Assembly (NCBI GenBank): GCA_023512835.1
Contig: CM042090.1
Span: 49,059,321 to 49,123,320, forward strand
DNA: 64,000 bases
Reading direction: 5' to 3'
Source of the DNA: Taxillus chinensis
Taxonomy: Eukaryota > Streptophyta > Magnoliopsida > Santalales > Loranthaceae
Under the pieces are notes generated by a model, which saw only the letters and a list, made by a program, of their open reading frames with translations, was not told the origin of the DNA and ran no database searches. This document shows, one piece after another, positions 57,639 through 64,000 of this stretch. How positions within the stretch are numbered: the first letter of the stretch is position 1; every line of letters starts with the position of its first letter. The position numbers and the translations under genes are program-made.

Positions 57639-58311
57639 GTGACAGGGAAAAGCCTGTTCAAAATTGCTACGGGGCAACAACCACTTACTCTGAGTGCTGT
57701 TGCCTCGCCTTACATAGGCAACAATCCCTCCGCTTACAAAGTCACAAAGGAATGGCAAGAAGAATTGGACATCACAAGGGCGTGTCTCAACAAGGCCGCC
57801 AAACGGATGAAGAAATGGGCCGATGCCAAGCAATGTCTGAAGGAGTTTGCGGTGGGAGACAAAGTGATGGTAAAGCTATTGCCAAATCAGTTCAAGTCTC
57901 TCTGCCAAGTACACAAGGGCTTGGTCCGAAGATACGAAGGCCCCTTTCCGATCATCAAACGGATAGGGAAGACAGCATACCAAGTCCAACTGCCTCCGAG
58001 ACTAAAGATTCACAACGTCTTCCATGCAAGCCTACTCAAGCCATTTCACGAGGATGCCGAAGATCCAAGTTGCAGAGAATCAAGTCGAGCACCTACCACA
58101 GTCGTCACCGCATTCGACAAGGAAGTGGAGCACATCCTAGCCGATCAGATGATACGAAGACGAGGAGTTCCCAAATACTTGGAGTACTTGATGAAGTGGA
58201 AGGGTCTACCCGATCAAGAAAATAGTTGGGAGCGTGAAGTACTTGATGGCAGTTCACGGACCACATCCAGCACTACGAGGAAGCAGACGTGACGGGGGCA
58301 CCACGAGCTTA
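57639..58311 (+). pseudogene. pol: gypsy1 integrase C-terminus and chromodomain
   Basis: The open stretch 57639-58292 holds the integrase C-terminal GPF/Y-type module (VHKGLVRRYEGPFPIIKRIGKTAYQVQLP, KIHNVFHASLLKPFHED) and then a chromodomain (VEHILADQMIRRRGVPKYLEYLMKWKGLPDQENSWERE) with its Tyr/Trp aromatic cage positions. A frameshift near 58225 moves the real end (WQFTDHIQHYEEADVTGAP) to another frame, closing at TAA about 58309-58311, overlapping the polypurine tract. The chromodomain resembles the canonical HP1-like form. Confidence 0.88.
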
Positions 58312-58323
58312 AGTGGGGGAGGA
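58311..58323 (+). other. gypsy1 polypurine tract
   Basis: AAGTGGGGGAGGA directly precedes the LTR start TGTCACTGTCC. It overlaps the last codon of pol. Confidence 0.85.
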
Positions 58324-58429
58324 TGTCACTGTCCGGAGCCTCACGACACTTTTTGTAACATATTAGACTCATTTGTAATGATTGTACAGCTTGTAGAAAG
58401 AGTTAGCACTTGTATAGTGATCGACAATT

Positions 58430-60248
58430 TGCAAGTGTACAAATTGTGACGAGTAATAAAGTGGATGTTTAAGTCCGGATTATCGTACCTAAGGGAAGGA
58501 TGTAGAATTTGGAAATTTTAACTAGCTTATAAAGAGATTTTTGGTTGAAAATATATAAAAACAGAACTGAATTTAAAACAATTTGACTTAATAAATATAA
58601 GAGATGGAAATGCTGATTTGAGTAGAGATAAGTTCAATTGATAAAGGTGATTGAAGTTAAGATTTCATTTGATGTATTTTTCCCAAGATTATGCCTTAGT
58701 TCAACCTAATTCTTTCCTTGTGACAATATCTAATACCCAACCTCTAATGCATGAATTAGCCTTTTTCAAGTGCCATAATTCGTGTGTACACCCTAGCATG
58801 GGGGACGGGTGACCCTTTAAGATTTGGATTGTTTAGTCTAGAGCTAGCACCACACCCACTCTTAACTTGGTATCCTAGGTTTTACACTGGCTTTCACAAA
58901 TTATGCAACTCCTAGTTTGGTTATCTTGCTTTTTCCAGTAATTATGCTTCATCTTTCAATCCTTCACATAGAGTCCATTTTATATTTCAACCCAGGATAT
59001 TCAATAAACACTCACAAAGTGTAGAAGATTAAACTAAAACATTGCAATTTATTTTATTACATCAAACTCCATCCTAACCCCAATCAAGGGTTTTTATGCT
59101 TCCATAGTATAATTGAAAACAAAAGAATTACAGAACATGTAATAAGAAAACTAAAAGGATAGCTTGCCTATTTAGACCAAGAATTCCAAGGTTGATCTTC
59201 TTTTCCTGGCAGATTGTCTTCAAACTCAAGAGATACCCCAAGCCTTCTTCTCTCTCCCTTTCTCTACTCTGGGTGAGGAATGAAAATGTAAAATGAAAGA
59301 GAACTGTATGAATAGTTGATTGATGATTTCCAAATGATGGAGCAACTCCACTTTTATAGCCTCCCAAGCTACATTTGAACATTTGAATTTTGAATCCCCC
59401 ATTATTTCTCATAATTTCTCTAAATAATTAACCCATATTTAATCTCACGTAACTCCCACTATTTGAATTTGAAAAAGGGATTAAATATTAACCTTCAAAG
59501 CTCTCTTAATCCCCATAAAACCTCAGTCCAAATGCAGAGCACCAATTTTGAATTTGAATTTCTTCAATTAATTTCCCTTTGACATGAGTGTTTGGTGCCC
59601 GTCCTTTGTTCAAATGACTTCGGGCCCGAAGGGAATAAGTGAGCTGGAAAAATAAGGGTTCCATCGCCGAATTCTGGGCTTTGGTCGGGTGAAGAAGGCT
59701 TCACCCGACCTTCACCCGACCACCATGTACTATCCTCAAATCTCACCCGACAAGAAGGAAGTTCTATTCCATGATGCTGGGAGAGTCTGAATATGCAAAA
59801 TAAGCTTCACTCGACCTGGTCGGGTAAAGAGTTCTTCACCCGACCACCTCCAAACGACCTCGGATTTCACCCGACCAGAAGAAGAATATCTTCATTGAGG
59901 CTCTAGGAATCTATCCTTGAAATATGAGCTTCACCCGACCTGGTCGGGTGAAAGTCCTTCACCCGACCAAGGTGAAATTCGGTCGTCGTGATCTTTAGGA
60001 CCTTGGGATTCTTTCTTCCTTCTGTGAATGTGGTGAATGCTTCTTTGATTTTTGGATTCCTATCAAAATATAGCAAAAATACCACAAAAACTACAAGAAA
60101 TCCTCTTTTCTGGGTTAGGCCATAAAAATATGATAATGTAGCACAAATGGGCAATAAATGAATCAAAAGAGTATGAAAATGTACCCAAAATGGCCCTAAA
60201 AAGGGGGTATAAATCCCCCCGATCATATAGGAGATTTGTACTCTCGCA
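58430..60248 (-). mobile_element. Probable solo LTR S (Athila/Tat-like) inside gypsy1 3' LTR
   Basis: Minus-strand reading runs TGCGAGAGTACAAAT ... ATTTGTACACTTGCA, a 15-base terminal inverted repeat with two mismatches. The last 70 bases (TACGATAATCC..TTATTACTCGTCACAATTTGTACACTTGCA region) have the layout of Athila/Tat LTR 3' ends. A minus-strand TATA sequence GGCTATAAAAGTGG lies near 59350-59370. No matching target duplication is seen (CAATT on the left, CCAAC on the right), so it might instead be native LTR sequence. Confidence 0.5.
59683..59977. repeat. CACCCGACC palindrome cluster
   Basis: About ten copies of CACCCGACC or its reverse GGTCGGGTG, in roughly three imperfect 115-130-bp units. 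59930-59952 is a perfect palindrome, arms TTCACCCGACC around one T. It would form hairpins and is not coding. Confidence 0.85.
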
Positions 60249-60490
60249 CCAACTTGATATCTCCTGGTGCCAGTTGTAAGAATGATCTAAATCTTATATG
60301 TAGAGCAAGGCTCTAGTGTTAAAACTTGTACTTAACATTTGTGCTAATATAAGTTTTCTCACTTTCAGGAATTCTCTACAACTTCCATAAATCATTGTCC
60401 GTTATCCCGAACGACTCTAAACATTCACTCGAACTTAAAAAGGCTTACGTAGTTCACGAGTTAGGTCATGGTAAGACTAACTCCGTGACA

Positions 60491-60713
60491 GGACGCTAGC
60501 TTGGAGACATACACCCTGTAACACATTTTTTGAGACAACAGCATCTTGAGCTTGATAGCGAGGGTTTCTGGCAGAGAAGGAGAAGGGTTGGAGCTGTTAA
60601 TCATCTCTCTTTTCCTCTCTATTGGTATCATTATGTTTTATTCTGGGTTTTATATGATTGTAAGAATGATTATGGGTAAAACTCTCTTTCTAGGGGAGCA
60701 ATGTAGCCCTCAA
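60491..60713. other. Flank right of gypsy1, repeat-like
   Basis: No ORF supported. CTAGGGGAGCAATGTAGCCC (about 60690-60710) also occurs in the R-family LTR near 28595, so this may be a fragment of a related LTR. It is split by the solo LTR at 60714 and continues at 62566. Confidence 0.4.
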
Positions 60714-61984
60714 TGTCACGCCCCGGATTTCCAACCCGAGGAGACCGGAGTGTGACCCTCCCTTTTACCCGAGTTTGGATAAATGGGATGGAGTACAACA
60801 TGCCCACACAGGACACCATACACTTCACATAACATGCCCACACAGGACACCATACACTTCACATTTTATATTCAGAGAGACAAAATCATATATTTATTAA
60901 GTTCAAAAATTACAAAGGTGTCCAAACATGCTCTTATTACATTAAAACTCCTCATTACAATATCCCCCCACTGGGGTTACAAAGCTCACACAAAAACAAC
61001 AAGGCTCAAATAATGATAAGAAAAACCACAAAACAGAACTGCTTTCCACTTGGGTGTTCCCGCCTAACGCCCGTAGGTCCCTGTAGAAAAACCAAACACA
61101 GTAGGAGGGATGAGCAACCACAGCTCAGTAGGGATCATGTCTCCCCAACCCATCCCATGCTCCTAGCATCTACATGCCATGTGTACAAGTGCAGTGTCAT
61201 GATACAATAATGTTAACCGATATAAAAACAAACCACATCAGCAAATACAATCTTCCACTGCCACACTGGCTTACACTTTAACCACCTCAAACAAGTGATT
61301 TGACCGCCTCTTCAGGCCAATGATTTAACCGCAAGTGATTTAACCGCCTCTTCAGGCTAATGATTTAACCGCCTCTTAGGCAAATAGTTTAACCGCCTCC
61401 CAGGCAAATAGTTTAACCGCCTCTCAGGCAAATAGTTCCCACAGGCTAACATAAACAGTCCCGGGCTTCCACAACCACCGGGTGCAATAAAACAGGCCCG
61501 GGCTTCCATAGCCACCGGGTGTACAAGCAAACACGCAGCACAACATGGCCACACAAGCATAATATCAAACACTTAACATGTGTGGTCACACAGGCATAAC
61601 TTCAAACACTTAGCATGCATACATTTACAAACTCACAAATCTAGCCACACCGGCATATTATCAAACACGTCCTAGGCATATTCACACAGGCATATTCACA
61701 CAGGCATTTTATCGAACATTTAACATGCACTGGCCAGAATCACACCAAGACGCCATTGAAGGCCAACATTCATACAGGAGGTCACACCTATATGAATTTA
61801 CATATAAATATTATAGCGACAACAATAGAAACTCTACAAATCTTCTACACAGGGCCTAACCCCGGGACAGACCAGGAAAGATAGAACCCCTACTTGTAGG
61901 AAAATGTATCACCACAGTAACGATCCTGCTCCCACGCCGAACGTCATCCGCCCATAAGAAACCCCACAGCAGCAATGGCTAGAA

Positions 61985-62020
<36 letters not shown>

Positions 62021-62565
62021 ACAGCTGCGGTGGCTGAAGAAGAGAACCCTAAACTTAGAACAAGGGGCCTTCAGCTCTTTATATAGACAACTCAAACCCC
62101 AAAACGATGCAGTTTTTGATTAAATGAATCCCAACATCAAAACAACGTAGTTTTATGATAGACTACAACCTTTTTGCAACCACACAGGACAAAGCACTCA
62201 TAATTTCACCATGACCCTTTAGCAAAAGAGTATCAGAACAACAAAACAAGGGTAATGGAGGCTGCACGTGAGAAAGGCCCTTCTCACGGGCACCTCCAAA
62301 TATTTTAGAATTTTGCTACAAGCCTTGGAACAACATTAGGAAGGCTCCCATGCAAAAATATCACTACACGTGAAAAGCCATTCTCACATGCATTCTCACG
62401 TGCACTCCCTATTAGGCTCAAACTTTGCCTCTTGCTTGCTCATCAACACACAAGATGATTTAGCTAAAGTGTGTGGAAATAAAACTCCCTAAAACCCAAC
62501 AATTTCCACCCAAAAAGGCAAAACTGAGACTAACTCCTCACATCCCAAAAATACGGGTCATTACA
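60714..62565 (-). mobile_element. Solo LTR D, Tekay-like family, 1,852 bp
   Basis: TGTCACGCCCC...GGGTCATTACA with perfect CTCAA duplications (60709-60713, 62566-62570). On the minus strand it starts TGTAATGACCCG, the same family as the solo LTR at 10843. It contains the inverted GAGGCGGTTAAA minisatellite (61262-61435), a (TC)n run (61990-62017) and GCACGTGAGAA..TTCTCACG palindromes (about 62263-62290 and 62365-62405). No internal region. Confidence 0.92.
62079..62085 (-). promoter_or_regulatory. TATA box of solo LTR D
   Basis: The minus strand reads GTCTATATAAAGAGC, downstream of the ATCAAAAACTGCATCGTTTTG-type remnant of the ACGT palindrome. It is the same arrangement as in gypsy2. Confidence 0.6.
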
Positions 62566-63898
62566 CTCAATGACCTGTAATATTTCTGGGTATATGGATT
62601 ATGCTTGTTGATTATTGATATTCCCAGGTTCTAAGCTAGATCGTCTAGGTTTAAGGGTTTGTATATAGAGAGGGGGGCTGAATCTGTATACTTAAAACTA
62701 TTTCCTTTTAGTTTTAAGGTTGTATGACACCTAGAGGTATTCTACAGATGTAGTTGGTGTTTTGGATGGTATGATAGTGTCTCATGCAATATCAGATAAC
62801 AGCAGGTATGTAAGAGAAGAAAAAAAAAGAGACACATGGATTACGTGGTTCGATCAATGTGATCTACTCCACAGTGGTGAGGGTGAACCTACACCAAGTC
62901 TAATCCACTATATACTTTTAGTACAGTAGGGTCTAGCCCTTGTTACAACAGGATTAACTCTCTCTTCCTTTTAAATGCAGTATTATTGCAGTACTCACTC
63001 ACTGTGAAGAACTGTCTAGTGTAATCTACTCTTGCGCATTTAACTGTTTGCAATGCTTGACCTTCAACTACTCCTTTTCCGAACATACACACTGTTGGTC
63101 GAATGTATGAGAAAGAAGAACAGATTAACTCACTGTTATCTTACATCCAATCTTCCTCTCTCTCTATCTGTGTGTGTGTGTGTGTGTGTGTATGTTGAAC
63201 AAACAACTCTGTGTCTCTCTTGTATCGCTTCAGATACGTTTCTTGTATTCTGCGATATTCTGAAGCTCTTATTAGAAGTAAGGCATACTCCTTGCTTTTA
63301 TAGGCCAGCCGCCATAGGAAACCCTTTAGCTAGGGTTGAACATGTTTTACCTTTTGATCTTCACCATTGAAACACGTTCCGCTAGTCTCGGATGACATCC
63401 ACGAGTTTTCCAGCACTTAGCGTACTTAGAAGTCTCGACCGAGTGATAACTTACTTCAACGCGGTCTTCAGTGCGTTTTGCTCCAACTAGCCACAATCTC
63501 GTAGATGTATGTGCCTCGTAGCTTTGCTTTGAGTTTTTACCTACGAATCTTTGAGTTTGAGTCTTCGAACATTGAGAATTGATTTTTCAATTCTTCTGCT
63601 CTCTGGCTATGAAGCTAGGTTAGAATCAGTGCTCAACTGATGTCTCACTCTACGAGCCTTTGAATTCTACGAGTCTTTAGTTTCACGTTAGTTACAGCCT
63701 TATTCTTCCTTGGCTAATCTTCGACCCTGCGAACTTCGACTATGCAACACTACTACTTGATACCCGACAGGTCTTCGAGCCTGCAAGTATTTGAGTCTTC
63801 AAGATGTTGCTCTCCACCTACGGTCTTCGAATCTTCGACCCTATGGATTTATGAGTCTGCAACCTTGTGTACCTTCTGTGGTGCTTTGACCCGACACT
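62566..63898. other. Unclassified repeat-like flank
   Basis: No supported gene. GAGAGGGGGGCTGAATCTG (about 62672) and ATTACGTGGTTCGATCAA (about 62840) are reminiscent of minus-strand copia LTR ends, so part of this may be a decayed LTR. 63380-63890 is rich in recurring TTCGA / GAGTCTT motifs without a clear period. The short ORFs here have no recognisable domain. Confidence 0.35.
63169..63190 (+). repeat. (TG)11 microsatellite
   Basis: An uninterrupted TG run after a TC-rich stretch. A simple repeat, nothing more seen. Confidence 0.95.
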
Positions 63899-64000
63899 TG
63901 TCATGCCCCCGAATTCCAGGGAACCCGAAACCGGGTACATGACTTCCCCTTGTCCGGTGCATCATTGTGAGAACCCAAACAAGTCACGGAGTCCATGCCC
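63899..64000 (-). repeat. Start of another Tekay-like LTR, cut by the window end
   Basis: TGTCATGCCCCCGAATTCC resembles TGTCACGCCCCGGATTTCC at 60714, so this is probably the 3' end of a minus-strand LTR that continues to the right. Only 102 bp are visible. Confidence 0.45.

Larger units (their letters stand above)
2067..60490 (+). mobile_element. gypsy1: decayed chromovirus (Ty3/gypsy), host of the nested cluster
   Basis: Visible parts are the end of the 5' LTR (2067-2339), an iMet primer site, gag, protease, RT/RNase H and the start of integrase (to 6196), then integrase core, chromodomain, polypurine tract and 3' LTR (57252-60490). LTR ends are TGTCAC...GTGACA. The gap between is element A with its own insertions, flanked by CCCTA duplications (6192-6196 and 57247-57251). 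With inserts removed, about 5 kb of gypsy1 remains. It is the oldest layer: it carries many stops, at least two internal deletions and a TRIM insertion. The domain order PR-RT-RH-IN-chromodomain is diagnostic of chromoviruses; I do not assign the exact clade. The first bases right of the 3' LTR (60491-60495, GGACG) should be one target-duplication copy. Confidence 0.85.
58324..60490 (+). repeat. 3' LTR of gypsy1 (with probable insert S)
   Basis: TGTCAC at the start mirrors GTGACA at the end, a six-base terminal inverted repeat, and the end matches the 5' LTR. The span is 2,167 bp. If 58430-60248 is an insertion, the native LTR is only about 348 bp (58324-58429 plus 60249-60490), which would suit a compact 5-kb chromovirus. 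Confidence 0.85.

Noticed and set aside
60546..63942. Short ORFs in the right flank as host exons
   Set aside because: No domain, no splice-site support, and most fall in solo LTR D or repeat-like DNA.

Overview
This window is plant nuclear heterochromatin made almost entirely of nested LTR retrotransposons. I found no host gene, rRNA, tRNA or CRISPR array. The evidence for a plant is the set of lineages present: Sirevirus-type Ty1/copia, Tekay/Del-type and other chromodomain Ty3/gypsy, Athila/Tat-type LTRs, a miniature TRIM element, and tRNA-iMet primer sites. A eudicot seems likely, but that is a weak inference.

Layout, outermost to innermost. (1) 1-2066, minus: the 5' end of an Athila/Tat-like element (R1), whose body lies left of the window. 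It sits in the 5' LTR of (2) gypsy1, a decayed chromovirus spanning 2067-60490. Its gag carries a TRIM (3423-3933, TSD GTGGA). Its integrase was split by (3) element A, a Sirevirus-like copia at 6197-57246 (TSD CCCTA). A was then hit five times: a solo Tekay-like LTR (10843-12363, TSD AGGAG) followed by a 331-bp tandem duplication; a full Sirevirus, element B, minus strand (12408-25579); a solo R-type LTR (27806-29275, TSD ACTGA/ATTGA); a full Sirevirus, element C (32593-45459, TSD CCTCC); and, in A's 3' LTR, a full Tekay chromovirus, gypsy2 (48016-56939, TSD GTGTA). Removing the nested DNA leaves A at about 13 kb, matching B (13.2 kb) and C (12.9 kb), so the reconstruction is self-consistent. 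The 3' LTR of gypsy1 (58324-60490) appears to hold a minus-strand LTR (S). To its right lie a solo Tekay-like LTR (60714-62565, minus, TSD CTCAA), repeat-like flank, and the start of another LTR at 63899.

The most notable content is the third gene of the Sirevirus family (A, B and C). After gag and pol, and a roughly 1.68-kb spacer with repeated polypurine tracts, comes an extra ORF of about 900 codons in the env position. It has no visible signal peptide or membrane segment. It joins an N-terminal domain of a type seen in plant transposon proteins, an Ala/Ser/Pro-rich middle with a probable coiled coil, and a C-terminal domain with the His-Asp-Gln-Cys arrangement of C48 (Ulp1/SUMO-protease-like) cysteine peptidases. 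All three copies are now broken, but the catalytic-type residues can be recognised in each. The family also shares an in-frame TAA between gag and protease, and LTRs dense in a CGGAGTAAGG motif.

Every coding region seen is a pseudogene, with stops, frameshifts or deletions. In B the four pol stops all look like C-to-T changes, as expected of methylated, silenced elements. Coordinates of LTR ends and target-site duplications were read directly from the sequence. Lineage names rest on motif recognition and were not tested by database search.
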